Shown here piece by piece: positions 17,753 to 26,970 of a DNA stretch of 64,000 nt. Numbering within the stretch: the first letter of the stretch is position 1; every line of letters starts with the position of its first letter. The stretch covers positions 6,696,001 through 6,760,000 of the forward strand of contig NZ_CP114040.1 of the NCBI RefSeq assembly GCF_026965555.1, read 5' to 3'. The notes beneath the pieces were generated by a model. That model saw only the letters and a program-made list of their open reading frames with translations. It had not been told where the DNA came from and made no database searches. This DNA comes from Nannocystis punicea. Lineage in GTDB: Bacteria; Myxococcota_A; Polyangia; Nannocystales; Nannocystaceae. Position numbers and translations under genes: made by a program.

Positions 17753-17824
17753 GGCCCTGTAGTCTAGCGGTTAGGACGTTGGCCTCTCACGCCGAAAGCT
17801 CGGGTTCAAGTCCCGACAGGGTCA
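17753..17824 (+). tRNA. tRNA-Glu (anticodon CUC)
   Basis: A 72-nt cloverleaf 21 bp after tRNA-Gln: acceptor GGCCCTG/CAGGGTC (one G-U pair), D-arm TAGCGGTTAGGAC, anticodon stem TTGGC/GCCGA with loop CTCTCAC giving anticodon CTC, and T-arm TCGGGTTCAAGTCCCGA. CCA is not encoded. Both tRNAs are likely one transcript ending at the terminator just downstream. Confidence 0.93.
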
Positions 17825-17830
17825 CTCCAT

Positions 17831-17867
17831 GAAAGCCCTCAGCACCCGCTGAGGGCTTTCCTCTTTT
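17831..17867 (+). terminator. Rho-independent terminator after the tRNA pair
   Basis: Stem AGCCCTCAGC/GCTGAGGGCT with a 5-nt loop followed by TTCCTCTTTT. A second strong hairpin at about 17912-17940 (CGCCGCAGCGA...TCGCTGCGGCG) has an A-tract on its left, so it could terminate minus-strand transcription. The rest of the gap to 18140 shows no gene. Confidence 0.85.
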
Positions 17868-18140
17868 GGTCGCCGAAATGGCCGCCGCGCTCCCGCGGCT
17901 CCAAAAAACGACGCCGCAGCGACTGCTCGCTGCGGCGTGATGGGTCACACGTTGAGGTCGGAGGACCAGCGGGCCGGCGATTGACCCACCCGAGCACCGG
18001 AGGCGGTGCTCGGGGGCGCGCGGGTCGACACGTCGGCCGTGTTCCTTGGAACCCGCTTCGCGACGATTTTCCGGGCGGGACGAACGGCGACTCGGGCGCG
18101 AAAAATTCGTCGGCCCGGACCACCTTGCTATCCTGCGAGC

Positions 18141-19982
18141 GTGGATCTCGTCGCCTACCGCGTCACGTTTCCGCAGCCGGGGGCGCACCTCATCCATGTC
18201 CGCCTGGAGCTGACAGCGACCGGGGAGATCTGTCAGCTCTGGATGCCGGCCTGGAGCCCGGGCTCGTACGTGCTCCGCGAGTACGCGCGCAACATCCGCA
18301 CGCTCGCCGCGAGCGTCGCCGACAGCCCACGAGAGATCCGCAAGATCTCCAAGGATCGCTTCGAGCTTGCCGCTCGCCCGGGCGAGCGGGTGGTCGTCGA
18401 CTACACCGTCTACGCCCACGACCTCAGCGTCCGCACCGCCCACCACGACGCCAGCCACGCCTACCTCCACCCCCCGCAGGTGTTCCTGGTCCCCGAGGGC
18501 CACGCGGGGCCGTTCCGGGTCGCCGTCGAGCTATTGCCCGGCTGGTCGGCGATCAGCCTCGCCGCCGACCCCGCCGCGCAGGAGCGTCGCAGCCCGGGCC
18601 ACTTCGAGGTCGATCTCCCCGACCTCGACGCCCTCTTCGACACCCCGATCGAGGCCGGCAATCTCTCCGTCACCAACCTCCCCGCGCCGTGTGAGCACGT
18701 GCGCCTGGCCGTGTGGGGCGAGCCGATCCCCGAGTTCGTGCTCCCGCGCCTCGCCCACGTCGTCGACCAGGTCGAGCGCTTCTGGCCCGCGCGCCCCTAC
18801 GACCACTACACCTTCCTCGTACATGCCGCCGTCGGCGCGCGCGGCGGGCTCGAGCACCTGGCGGGCAGCGTCCTCGGCGTCGAGCCCGAGTCATGGGCGC
18901 CGGCTGCGCGACGTGTCCAGGCCGGCAACCTCGACCGCGACGACGACAGCGAGACCGGCGTCTACGACCTCCTCGAGCTCGCCAGCCACGAGCTGTTCCA
19001 CGCGTGGAACGTCAAGCGCCTGCGTCCCCGCGCCCTCGGTCCGTTCGACTACGGCCGCGAGAACTACACCCGCGAGCTGTGGATCGCCGAGGGCTTCACC
19101 AGCTACTACGACGGTCTTCTGGTCCTGCGCAGCGGCGAGATCAGCGTCAAGGCGCACCTGCAGCGCCTCGCCGAGTCGGTTGCTCGTCTGCGCGACACGC
19201 CGGGCCGCCTCGTGCAGTCGCTTGAGGAGTCGAGCTTCGACGCGTGGGTCAAGCTCTACCGCCCCCAGGACGACAGTCCCAACGCGTCGGTCAGCTACTA
19301 CCTCAAGGGCAGCCTCGTCGCGCTGCTCCTCGACCTCTGGCTCCGCGAGCTGCGTCCCACCGGCAGCGGCCTCGACGGTGTGCTTGCCGAGCTCTGGCGG
19401 CGCGGCCCCGACGGCCGTGATACTCGCGGCCCTGGCACCACAAATACGTATTCCTATCCAGGATTTACAGTCGAGGATCTCGAGGCAATTCTAGGTGAGC
19501 AAAGCGGCCTGGGGGAGGTTCCCGGCGTCATCCGCGCACTCTGGGCGAAACCCACCGACCTGGACTTTGCCCCGCTCGCGCAGCTCGGCCTTCGCCTGTC
19601 CGAAAAGCCAGTTCAGCCCGGCCTCATCGACCCTGGCTTCACGCTCCAGGATCGAGGCGGCGCTGCGTGGGTCGAATTCGTGCGCACCGACTCGCCCGCC
19701 GAGCGCGCCGGTCTGGCTTCGGGCGACGAGCTGCTGGCTGCGCGTCGCCTCGACGGCAACTGGCTGCGCCTCCGTTCCGCCCGGGCCGCTCGCGTCTGGG
19801 ATCACCTGCAACCGGGCGCGCCCGCCGAGCTGTTGATCAGTCGGCGCGAGCGCGTGCTGACGCTCCCGATCGCTTTCGCCGCCGCGCGCGGGGCTCCGCA
19901 AATCGAGCGCATCGAGGACGCCGACCCGGCCGCCCGCGCGCGCTTCGAAGCCTGGTCCGGCCGGCGCTGGAGCGATCCGTGA
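18141..19982 (+). CDS. M61 family glycyl aminopeptidase with C-terminal PDZ
   Basis: A 613-residue peptidase. An N-terminal beta domain (1-180) is followed by the metallopeptidase domain with zinc motif HELFHAWN (283-290), KRLRPRALGP after it, and the third ligand in LWIAEGFTSYY (about 316). A PDZ domain lies at about 520-590. No signal peptide is seen, so it may be cytoplasmic. Start GTG follows the family start (VAYRVTF) and upstream sequence is noncoding. It overlaps the following amidohydrolase by GTGA. A stretch near 19436-19495 is unusually AT-rich with rare codons inside an otherwise GC-rich gene. Confidence 0.9.
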   Translation: MDLVAYRVTFPQPGAHLIHVRLELTATGEICQLWMPAWSPGSYVLREYARNIRTLAASVADSPREIRKISKDRFELAARPGERVVVDYTVYAHDLSVRTAHHDASHAYLHPPQVFLVPEGHAGPFRVAVELLPGWSAISLAADPAAQERRSPGHFEVDLPDLDALFDTPIEAGNLSVTNLPAPCEHVRLAVWGEPIPEFVLPRLAHVVDQVERFWPARPYDHYTFLVHAAVGARGGLEHLAGSVLGVEPESWAPAARRVQAGNLDRDDDSETGVYDLLELASHELFHAWNVKRLRPRALGPFDYGRENYTRELWIAEGFTSYYDGLLVLRSGEISVKAHLQRLAESVARLRDTPGRLVQSLEESSFDAWVKLYRPQDDSPNASVSYYLKGSLVALLLDLWLRELRPTGSGLDGVLAELWRRGPDGRDTRGPGTTNTYSYPGFTVEDLEAILGEQSGLGEVPGVIRALWAKPTDLDFAPLAQLGLRLSEKPVQPGLIDPGFTLQDRGGAAWVEFVRTDSPAERAGLASGDELLAARRLDGNWLRLRSARAARVWDHLQPGAPAELLISRRERVLTLPIAFAAARGAPQIERIEDADPAARARFEAWSGRRWSDP

Positions 19983-20947
19983 TCGAACCCGCGCTCGAGC
20001 AGCTCACCGCCGAAGACGTCGGCCACCCGCCGGGGACGCCGTTGCCGTTCCGGTTCATCCCGGCCGAGCACATCACCCCGCTCGTCGTCAGCCTCCCGCA
20101 CGTCGGCCTCGCCTGGCCCGCAGACGCCCCGCGAGCGCGCCCCGCCGTGGAGTTCGCCCGCAACGCCGATTACGAGGTGCACCTGCTCTACAGCCGCGCC
20201 GCAGCCCTCGGCGCCGCCGTCGTGCGGGCCGAGTACAGCCGGCTCCTCGTCGATCTCAACCGCGCGCCCGACGACGTGAGCCCCGAGATCGTCCCCGATC
20301 ATCCTGCGCCGCGCCCCGATCGCCGCGGCTGGTGCGGCCCGCAGGCCAAGAACCGCGGCGTCGTGTGGGGCAACGCCGTCGGCAACATCCCCATCCTCGA
20401 TCGCCCGCTGTCGTACGCCGAGTTCGCGCAGCGCCTCAGCCGCTACTACCTCCCCTACCACCGCGCGCTCGCGGTGTTGCTCGCGCGCCGGCGGGCCCGC
20501 TTCGGCCACGCGATCCTGCTCGACGCTCACAGCATGCCGAGCAGCGTGCCCGGCGATCTGATCCTCGGCACGTACGAGGGCGGCGCCTGCAGCCCGGCGT
20601 TGCAGCAGCGGGCGCTCGCAGCGCTGCGCGCGTCTGCGGACGGTCGGCCGCCGCTCTCCGTGCGCCTGAACGACCCGTACCGCGGCGGCGAACTCGTGCG
20701 CTCGTTCGGCAGACCGGAGGCCGGGCAGCACGCGTTGCAGCTCGAGGTGAATCGCGCGCTCTACATGGACGAGGCGAGATCCGCGGTGTGGCCGGAGCTC
20801 GCCGCGTTCGCGTCGACCGCCGGAGCGCCGATCCGACCCAGCCGCCCGCGTTTGGCCGCGCTGATCGACCGTGTGGAATCCCTCGTCTGCGCACTGGCGA
20901 GCGCGCAGACCGGCCTTGGCCTCACCCGCGAAAGCGCCGCGCGATGA
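19979..20947 (+). CDS. N-formylglutamate amidohydrolase family protein
   Basis: A 322-residue protein of the HutG-like N-formylglutamate amidohydrolase family: VVSLPHVGL at the start of the core, VRAEYSRLLVDLNR (about 83-96), LLDAHSMPS (about 180) and LQLEVNRALYMDE near the C-terminus. The DAHSM and EVNR residues are the expected metal and catalytic positions. The family hydrolyses N-formyl or N-acyl amino acids. It begins inside the M61 stop codon (GTGA), so peptide cleavage and N-acyl amino-acid hydrolysis could be coupled in one operon, which is an inference from gene order. Confidence 0.85.
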   Translation: MIEPALEQLTAEDVGHPPGTPLPFRFIPAEHITPLVVSLPHVGLAWPADAPRARPAVEFARNADYEVHLLYSRAAALGAAVVRAEYSRLLVDLNRAPDDVSPEIVPDHPAPRPDRRGWCGPQAKNRGVVWGNAVGNIPILDRPLSYAEFAQRLSRYYLPYHRALAVLLARRRARFGHAILLDAHSMPSSVPGDLILGTYEGGACSPALQQRALAALRASADGRPPLSVRLNDPYRGGELVRSFGRPEAGQHALQLEVNRALYMDEARSAVWPELAAFASTAGAPIRPSRPRLAALIDRVESLVCALASAQTGLGLTRESAAR

Positions 20948-21045
20948 GCAACTCGGCCGATGCACTTCTGCAAACCCTTGTATCGCTCCTGCCCGAGAGG
21001 CTAACATCGACCAACCGCTCTCGGCTCCGTTGAAGGAGAGGCACC

Positions 21046-21708
21046 GTGGCTGCACCAAAGAAGACCACATCCGGCAACGCCGATGCGTTTGACGACCTGC
21101 TCGGCCAGCTCGTCGACGAGCTTGCAATGACTCCGACCATGGTGCCGGAGCCCGAGCCTCCGCCACCGCCCCCACCGGCGCAGCCGCCCCCGCAGCCCGA
21201 GACTTTCGCTGCGCCCGTGCAGGAGGCGCCGCCGCCCCAGAAGCCGATCCTGGCGATCGCGCTGGGAGGCGGTCTTGCCGTCGCCGGTATCGCGGTCGCG
21301 CTGGCGATGATCTTGAAGCCCGATCCGCCGCCGCCGCCTGCGCCTACGCCCGCGAAGGTCGAGACCAAGGAGCCCACGCCTCCGGTCCAGCCGCCGCCGG
21401 TGGCCGCGCCGAATCAGCCGGGTCAGCCCTTGCCCGGCCAGCCGAACGTCCCGGGTCAGCCGCTGCCCGGCCAGCCGAACGTCCCGGGCCAGCCCGGCGT
21501 CGTCACGCCTGGCCAGCCTGTCGATCCCAACGCGCCTGCGCAGCCCGGCGTCGCCACGCCCGGCCAGCCCGATCCCAACGCTGCAACCACGCCCGACGGG
21601 AAGAAGACCGTCAAGAAGGTCAAGAAGCCCAGCGGCGGCGGTGGTGGCGGTGGCGCCAAGAAGACCGAGCCCAAGAAGAAGAGCGAAGTCGCCGATCCCT
21701 TCGGCTGA
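21046..21708 (+). CDS. Single-pass membrane protein with Pro-rich repeats, unknown function
   Basis: A 220-residue protein with a cytoplasmic N-terminal segment of about 35 residues, a Pro-rich stretch, one transmembrane helix (about 68-88, LAIALGGGLAVAGIAVALAM), and a Pro/Gln/Gly-rich region including two exact 11-residue repeats (GQPLPGQPNVP). It ends with a Lys-rich tail and poly-Gly. The GTG start is preceded by AAGGAG at good spacing. No enzyme domain is seen. It is followed within 25 bp by an exported TPR-like protein, so the two may form an envelope-spanning unit. Function not recognised. Confidence 0.75.
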   Translation: MAAPKKTTSGNADAFDDLLGQLVDELAMTPTMVPEPEPPPPPPPAQPPPQPETFAAPVQEAPPPQKPILAIALGGGLAVAGIAVALAMILKPDPPPPPAPTPAKVETKEPTPPVQPPPVAAPNQPGQPLPGQPNVPGQPLPGQPNVPGQPGVVTPGQPVDPNAPAQPGVATPGQPDPNAATTPDGKKTVKKVKKPSGGGGGGGAKKTEPKKKSEVADPFG

Positions 21709-21733
21709 GCTACCCGAGAGAAACGACCCGCCC

Positions 21734-22732
21734 ATGTCGATCCTGCGCGCCTCGCTGTCCGCCCTCCTCTGCACCACTCTCGCGCTGCCCACCTCCGTCG
21801 CCTGGGCTGGCCCCCCGCCCCCGCCCCCGCCGGGCGGCAACGGGGTCCAACCCGAGGCGCCGCCCGATCCGAGCACGCTCTCCCAGGAAGAGCGGCTCAC
21901 CTGGGCCAAGAGGCTGTTCGGCGAGGCCAAGGCCGCGCACGACCGCGAGGACTACTACAACTCGGTCATCCGGTTCGAGCAGGCCTACAACTTCGCGCCC
22001 GACAAGCACATCTTCGCCTTCAACATCGGCCAGGACGCGTGGGAGCTGAAGGACTGCGCCCGCGTCAAGCAGTACCTCGAGCTGTTCCTCGTCAAGGAGC
22101 AGAACAACGCCGACCTGCGCAAGAAGGCGCAGGAGCTGCTGCAGAAGTCCGAGAACAACCCCGAGTGTGTCACCGGCGGTCCGGCGGCCACCACCACCAC
22201 CACGACCAACAACAACAACAACACCTCGTCGCGTCCCGCGACCGACGAGGAGGACCCGCTGCTGCAGAAGCGCAAGAACGGCAGCAGCAGCAGCAGCGCT
22301 GAAGAGGACGACGCGCCGAAGAAGCGCGGCGTATCGGGCCTCTTCATCGGCGGCATCGTGCTCGCCGTGCTCGGCGTGGGAGCAGTGGGCGGCGGCATCG
22401 GCACCCTCGTCGGCGCCAAGAACAAGGCCAGCGGCATCGAAGACGCCGCTGGGCCCGGCAGCGTCATCACGACCTTCCCGCAGGGTCAGTACACCGGCGA
22501 CGTCGACGACGACTTCAACTCGCTGAAGACCCTCAACCTCGTCACGCCGATCCTCATCGCGGCGGGCGGCGCGCTGCTCGTCGGCGGCATCGCCATGATC
22601 GCCATCGATCGCAGCAACAAGAAGAAGGGCAAGGGCTTCTACGCCGGCAAGAAGCGGCTCGAGGTCACCGGCCTCGGCGCGGCGCCCCTGCCCGGCGGCG
22701 GCGCGGCCGGCTCCTTCGCGCTGCGCTTCTAG
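21734..22732 (+). CDS. Exported TPR-like protein with two C-terminal membrane helices
   Basis: A 332-residue protein: signal peptide (1-26), a Pro/Gly linker, a TPR-like helical unit (about 50-135, with FGEAKAAHDREDYYNSVIRFEQAY), a low-complexity spacer of Thr and Asn runs then Ser runs (about 145-195), and two hydrophobic segments (about 200-225 and 270-295). The order helical domain, flexible spacer, two membrane helices is common in myxobacterial envelope proteins with unknown roles. It forms a probable operon with the preceding Pro-rich membrane protein. The homopolymeric Thr/Asn and Ser codons are potential sites of length variation. Confidence 0.75.
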   Translation: MSILRASLSALLCTTLALPTSVAWAGPPPPPPPGGNGVQPEAPPDPSTLSQEERLTWAKRLFGEAKAAHDREDYYNSVIRFEQAYNFAPDKHIFAFNIGQDAWELKDCARVKQYLELFLVKEQNNADLRKKAQELLQKSENNPECVTGGPAATTTTTTNNNNNTSSRPATDEEDPLLQKRKNGSSSSSAEEDDAPKKRGVSGLFIGGIVLAVLGVGAVGGGIGTLVGAKNKASGIEDAAGPGSVITTFPQGQYTGDVDDDFNSLKTLNLVTPILIAAGGALLVGGIAMIAIDRSNKKKGKGFYAGKKRLEVTGLGAAPLPGGGAAGSFALRF

Positions 22733-22754
22733 TCGGCGCGGCTAGACTTCACGC

Positions 22755-24338
22755 ATGGCCGTGAGCGACGAGCGGGCCCTGCTGCGGGCCCGACTGGACC
22801 GTGAGATCGGGACTCTGGGCGTGGGGCGACCTTCCGAGGTCGCCTTCGCCTATCCGAGCCCCTATCGCGCCGGCATGTCGAGCCTCGGCTTCCAGACGCT
22901 CTACCGTCTGCTGCACGAGCTGGGGATCGGCGCGCACCGGGCCTTCCTGCCCGACGTGTGGGAACCGATGGCGCTCCCGTGGCCGCAGCCGCGACGGCCG
23001 ATCCTCACCTACGAGGGCGAGCGTCCGCTGTCGTCCTACCGCGTCGTCGCCATCTCCGTCGCCTACGAGCTCGAGCTCGCCGGCCTCGTGCGCCTGCTCG
23101 AAGGGGCAGGTATTCCGCTGCTTGCCGCCGAGCGCCGCGAGCACGATCCGATCCTCGTCGTCGGCGGTCCCCTCACCTTCTCGAACCCCAGCAGCCTGCT
23201 CCCCTTCGCCGATCTGTTGATCGCCGGCGAGGCCGAGGACGTCCTGCCGGACGCGATCGAACGGCTGCTCTCGCATCGGCGGCGCGAGCCTGCGATCGCC
23301 GCCGCGGCCGAGCTCCCGCACACGATCGTCGGCGAGCTCGCGCCCGGTCTATGGCACGACCTGCCGGAGCCCGCGCGCGCCAGCAAGGAGCGCGTCCCGG
23401 CCTACTCGGCGATCCTCACGCCCGACACCGAGCTCGCCGACATGTTCCTCGTCGAGCCCGAGCGCGGCTGCTCGCGCCAGTGTGCCTTCTGCGTCATGCG
23501 GATCCAGCCCGGGGGCGGCATGCGCCTCGTCGAGATCGACCGCGTCCTCGACCTCGTGCCCGAGCAGGCGCGCAAGGTCGGCCTGGTCGGCGCCGCAGTC
23601 ACCGATCACCCCGACCTCGAGCCGCTGGTCGCCAGCCTCGTCGAGTCTGGCCGATCGGTCAGCATCTCCAGCCTCCGCGCCGATCGCCTCACCCCGACCT
23701 TCCTGCGCGACATGCAGCGCAGCGGTCACCGCACGATCACTGTCGCCTCCGACGGCATCAGCGAGCGCATGCGCCTCCTGCTCGATCGCAAGATCAAGGA
23801 GGAGCACCTGCTACGCGCCGCCAAGCTCGTGCACGAGCACGGGTTCCATCGCCTCAAGGTCTACGAGATGATCGGCGCGCCCGGCGAGACCGACGCCGAT
23901 GTCGACGAGCTCATCCGCTTCGCGCGCGAGCTGGCCGGCATCGGTCGCCTCGCGCTGACGTTCTCGACCTTCGTCGCCAAGCGCAACACGCCGCTCGACG
24001 GCCAGGCCTTCATGGGCGTCAAGGCGGCCGAGGAGCGGCTGCGACGGATCCGCAGCGGCCTCGGCGGCAAGGTCGAGATCCGGCCGCAGTCACCGCGCTG
24101 GGCCCACATCGAATACTTCCTGGCCCAGCGCGGGCCTGACGCCGGCCACGCCGCGATCCAGGCCGTGCGGGCCGGCGCGCGCTACGCCGACTGGATCCGT
24201 GCCTTCGAGGACACGCCCACCGTCGCTCGCCCGCTCAAGTTCGGCGACGAGGCCGCGTGGGCCAGGCGGCGCGGCAAGGCGGCGGAGCGGCGCAGCAAGT
24301 TCCCGCTGCCTGTCCTCGGCGCCAGCTCCGGCTCGTGA
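22755..24338 (+). CDS. B12-binding-type radical SAM protein
   Basis: A 527-residue protein. The N-terminal 200 residues look like a cobalamin-binding Rossmann domain (AYPSPYRAGMSSLGFQ at the start, VVGGPLTFSNPSSL later). The radical SAM core follows with the cluster motif CSRQCAFC (about 239-246) and downstream ISSLRADRLTP, TVASDGISERMR and YEMIGAPGET. Such enzymes perform radical methylation or rearrangement; the DxHxH-type B12 motif is not clear to me, so cobalamin use is uncertain. Substrate unknown. It stands 22 bp after the TPR-like gene and might share its transcript. Confidence 0.8.
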   Translation: MAVSDERALLRARLDREIGTLGVGRPSEVAFAYPSPYRAGMSSLGFQTLYRLLHELGIGAHRAFLPDVWEPMALPWPQPRRPILTYEGERPLSSYRVVAISVAYELELAGLVRLLEGAGIPLLAAERREHDPILVVGGPLTFSNPSSLLPFADLLIAGEAEDVLPDAIERLLSHRRREPAIAAAAELPHTIVGELAPGLWHDLPEPARASKERVPAYSAILTPDTELADMFLVEPERGCSRQCAFCVMRIQPGGGMRLVEIDRVLDLVPEQARKVGLVGAAVTDHPDLEPLVASLVESGRSVSISSLRADRLTPTFLRDMQRSGHRTITVASDGISERMRLLLDRKIKEEHLLRAAKLVHEHGFHRLKVYEMIGAPGETDADVDELIRFARELAGIGRLALTFSTFVAKRNTPLDGQAFMGVKAAEERLRRIRSGLGGKVEIRPQSPRWAHIEYFLAQRGPDAGHAAIQAVRAGARYADWIRAFEDTPTVARPLKFGDEAAWARRRGKAAERRSKFPLPVLGASSGS

Positions 24339-24420
24339 GCCGGTGCGCTGGAATACTCGCGCCCCTCTCGCGCGTGGACGACTTTGCGGCCCGCGCGCGC
24401 GGCCGTGGTAGCGTCTCGCC

Positions 24421-25863
24421 GTGCAGCTCCTCGTCGCCTGGACCGTCCTCCGCACCTTCGCCGCGCTCGGCCGTCTCGAGCCCGTGGACGAGGCGCGCGA
24501 GGGCATCAAGGTCGACGCGGCGCCCGCCGCGATCGTCGAGACCCACTGGATCGAGACCGGCATTCGCACCCGGCCGTGGGCGCCGAGCAAGCGGATCGCC
24601 ACCATGTCCAAAGGGACACGTCTGCTCGTGCGCGGCCAGGTCGCCAGCCGCGACAACAACGGCTGCAAGGGCAAGCCGTGGTACGCCGTCTATCCGTTCG
24701 GCTACGTCTGCTCCGAGCACGTCAAGCCCGCGCGCGAGCAGCCTGCGGTCGGCCACGCCCTCGCCGATCGCCTGCGCGGCGATCGTCGCCTGCCCTACGA
24801 CTACACCAAGGTCCGCGAGGAGGGCGCCCTCATGTACCGGGGCGTCGACGGCGTGCGCTCCGGCGTCGCCGCGCGCAGCCTCAGCGAGGGCATGAACCTC
24901 GCCGTCGCGCGCACCCTCGAGGTCGACGGCGGCGCCTACGTCGAGACCGTCGACGGTCAACTCGTCAGCAAGTCGGCCGTCGGCTGGCTCGGTCAGGGCT
25001 CGGCGTGGCACGGCGTCCTCGTCGACAGCGCCGCCGCCATCGGCCCCGCCTTCGCCTGGTCGTCGCGCGACAAGGCGCCCGTGCTCGCCGAGCCCGACGT
25101 CAAGGCCGCGCAGGTCGGCACCCTCGCCCTGCGGGAGCGGGTCGACCTGCTCGAAGAGACAGGTGAAGCCGCCCCCGATCGCTGGTGGAAGATCGGCGAG
25201 GGTCGCTACGTCCAGGCCAAGAACCTCAACGAGGTCGTCTTCACCGCGATCCCCGAGGGCGCCCTGCGCGACAACCGACAGGCCAGCGGCGACGATCAGT
25301 GGATCGACGTCGACCTCGGCGAGCAGGTCCTGGTCGCCTACCGCGGCGAGCGGCCGGTGTATGTCACCCTCGTCAGCTCGGGCAAGGGTTCGCCGACGCC
25401 GAAGGGCAACTACCCGATCTGGGCCAAGGTCGCGAGCATGACCATGGCCAACCAGGACTACGAGGACAACCCGTACATGGTCGAACATGTCCCTTGGGTC
25501 ATGCTCTTCCAGGGCCACAACGCGCTCCACGGCGCCTACTGGCACGACCAGTTCGGCAAGCGGCGCAGCCACGGCTGCGTCAACCTCGCCCCGCTCGACG
25601 CCCGGTGGTTGTTCGAGTGGGTCACCCCGGCGCTACCGGCCGGTTGGACCGGCTATTTGCCCGCCGATCTCGAGCGCAGCGTCGTCGTCCACGTCCGCGA
25701 CTCGAGCCTCCCGCCCGACCAGGCCTTCTTGCAGGAGCGGCCGATCGGCCCGCCCGACCCCGAGGAGGAGAAGCGCAAGCAGGAGGAGGCCGACGAGCGC
25801 CGGGCCGAGGCGGCCGCCGCTGCGCCCGCGGATGCCGTCCCTGCTGCGGCTGCGGCTGGCTGA
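24421..25863 (+). CDS. L,D-transpeptidase (YkuD) with N-terminal SH3-like region
   Basis: A 480-residue exported protein. After a short N-terminal hydrophobic segment come SH3-like repeats (about 60-270), then a YkuD catalytic domain with HGAYWHDQFG (about 370) and the nucleophile cysteine in SHGCVN (about 386). These enzymes crosslink peptidoglycan between meso-diaminopimelate residues or attach proteins to the wall. The C-terminal 50 residues are a Glu/Ala-rich tail. GTG is the only start before the hydrophobic segment. Three in-gene copies of the hairpin motif fall at 24602-24623, 25144-25165 and 25484-25508. Confidence 0.88.
   Translation: MQLLVAWTVLRTFAALGRLEPVDEAREGIKVDAAPAAIVETHWIETGIRTRPWAPSKRIATMSKGTRLLVRGQVASRDNNGCKGKPWYAVYPFGYVCSEHVKPAREQPAVGHALADRLRGDRRLPYDYTKVREEGALMYRGVDGVRSGVAARSLSEGMNLAVARTLEVDGGAYVETVDGQLVSKSAVGWLGQGSAWHGVLVDSAAAIGPAFAWSSRDKAPVLAEPDVKAAQVGTLALRERVDLLEETGEAAPDRWWKIGEGRYVQAKNLNEVVFTAIPEGALRDNRQASGDDQWIDVDLGEQVLVAYRGERPVYVTLVSSGKGSPTPKGNYPIWAKVASMTMANQDYEDNPYMVEHVPWVMLFQGHNALHGAYWHDQFGKRRSHGCVNLAPLDARWLFEWVTPALPAGWTGYLPADLERSVVVHVRDSSLPPDQAFLQERPIGPPDPEEEKRKQEEADERRAEAAAAAPADAVPAAAAAG
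24602..24623. repeat. In-gene hairpin motif (L,D-transpeptidase, copy 1)
   Basis: CATGTCC-AAAG-GGACACGTC at 14-bp pitch, using AAA, GGG, ACA and CGT codons that are rare in this gene. Confidence 0.65.
25144..25165. repeat. In-gene hairpin motif (L,D-transpeptidase, copy 2)
   Basis: CCTGCTC-GAAG-AGACAGGTG at 14-bp pitch on codons for LLEETGE. Confidence 0.6.
25484..25508. repeat. In-gene hairpin motif (L,D-transpeptidase, copy 3)
   Basis: ACATGTCC and TCATGCTC cores 14 bp apart on codons for EHVPWVML, using rare CAT and CCT. Confidence 0.6.
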
Positions 25864-25920
25864 CCCGGTCGGATCGGCGCCGGTTGACCGTGCGACGCGC
25901 GCCCGCGTATGTTCGCGGCC

Positions 25921-26964
25921 ATGGTTCGCGCCCCTCGCTGGCTCCTCGCGCTCCTCCTCTGTGCCGCTCCGACGCTGCCCGGGTGCAAGACCGGGCCTGG
26001 CCTCACCAAGGTCGAGGCGCCGGCCGAGGGCATCACGCTGCGCTACGACCTCACCCCGGGCCAGGTGTACCAGGGCAGCGTGCGGCGCAGCGCCACCATC
26101 CGCGCCGCCAGCAGCGCCACCAGCACCTCGCAGAGCTTCAGCTTCGACCTCACCCTCACCGTGCGCGGCCCTGACGAGACCCGGGGCGGCACCGCCGTCA
26201 CCGCCCGCTTCAGCGCCGTGCAGGTCAAGTGGAGCCTTCCGCCGAGCTTCCCGCTCAGCGTCGCCGAGTTCAACCGCACCGCCAGCCAGCAGCTGCAGGG
26301 CCTCGAGGTCGACTTCAACGTCGACGACACCGGCAAGATCCTCCACATGCCCGAGCTCCCGGACGACCTCTCGGCCGAGCTCCGCGTCGTCCTGCAGCAG
26401 GCTCTGGACGCCCTCGAGACCGCCTTCCTCAGCGTCCCCGCGCAGGCGCTCAAGGCCGGCGACACCTGGAAGGACGACAAGAAGCGCGGGCGCAAGGGCA
26501 AGCTGGGCCGCTACTCCGAGGGCACCGTCACCAGCAAGGTCGACGGCTTCTACCAGACGGGCGAGCCGCCGATCACCGTCACGCGCCTGATCACCGACAC
26601 CGACGAGACCGAGATCACCACCACCTCGAGCGGCAGCCACGAGGTCAAGAAGCAGTCGACGATCACCGCCCTGTTCGCCACCGAGCAGCGCTACCTCTAC
26701 AGCTACGTCAACGAGGAGCAGATCTTCGACGCCGGCAACACCAACACCTTCGCCAAGACCGAGGTGAACTGGGCCAAGCCGGTCAGCCAGACCGGCGCCG
26801 GCGCGGCGCCCAAGGTGCAGGACATCAGCGACCCCTGCCACCCCGACTACGTCGGCTCCGAGGAGTGCGGGGCCGAGGCCGCCCCGCCCGCGCCCGCCGG
26901 CGGCGAGCCCCCGGCCAGCAGCCAGCCGCCGACCACCTCCGCGCCGCCGCCCTCGGGCAACTGA
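25921..26964 (+). CDS. Exported lipoprotein, unknown beta-rich domain
   Basis: A 347-residue lipoprotein: signal peptide WLLALLLCAAPTLPGC with the lipobox Cys at about 21, then a beta-rich domain beginning ITLRYDLTPGQVYQGSV. The same general plan (lipobox, an ITL/LKLTAGQ-type opening strand, long beta-rich domain without catalytic motifs) recurs in the lipoprotein at 52873-53925, so they may be paralogues. The C-terminal 40 residues are Pro/Ala/Ser-rich. ATG at 25921 is preferred to 25909 because it gives a more compact signal peptide. Function not recognised. Confidence 0.75.
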   Translation: MVRAPRWLLALLLCAAPTLPGCKTGPGLTKVEAPAEGITLRYDLTPGQVYQGSVRRSATIRAASSATSTSQSFSFDLTLTVRGPDETRGGTAVTARFSAVQVKWSLPPSFPLSVAEFNRTASQQLQGLEVDFNVDDTGKILHMPELPDDLSAELRVVLQQALDALETAFLSVPAQALKAGDTWKDDKKRGRKGKLGRYSEGTVTSKVDGFYQTGEPPITVTRLITDTDETEITTTSSGSHEVKKQSTITALFATEQRYLYSYVNEEQIFDAGNTNTFAKTEVNWAKPVSQTGAGAAPKVQDISDPCHPDYVGSEECGAEAAPPAPAGGEPPASSQPPTTSAPPPSGN

Positions 26965-26970
26965 GCGCGT

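Noticed and set aside
23100..23130. Possible further hairpin unit in the radical SAM gene
   Set aside because: Rare codons are present (GAA GGG GCA GGT ATT) but the paired arms do not fit the pattern well.
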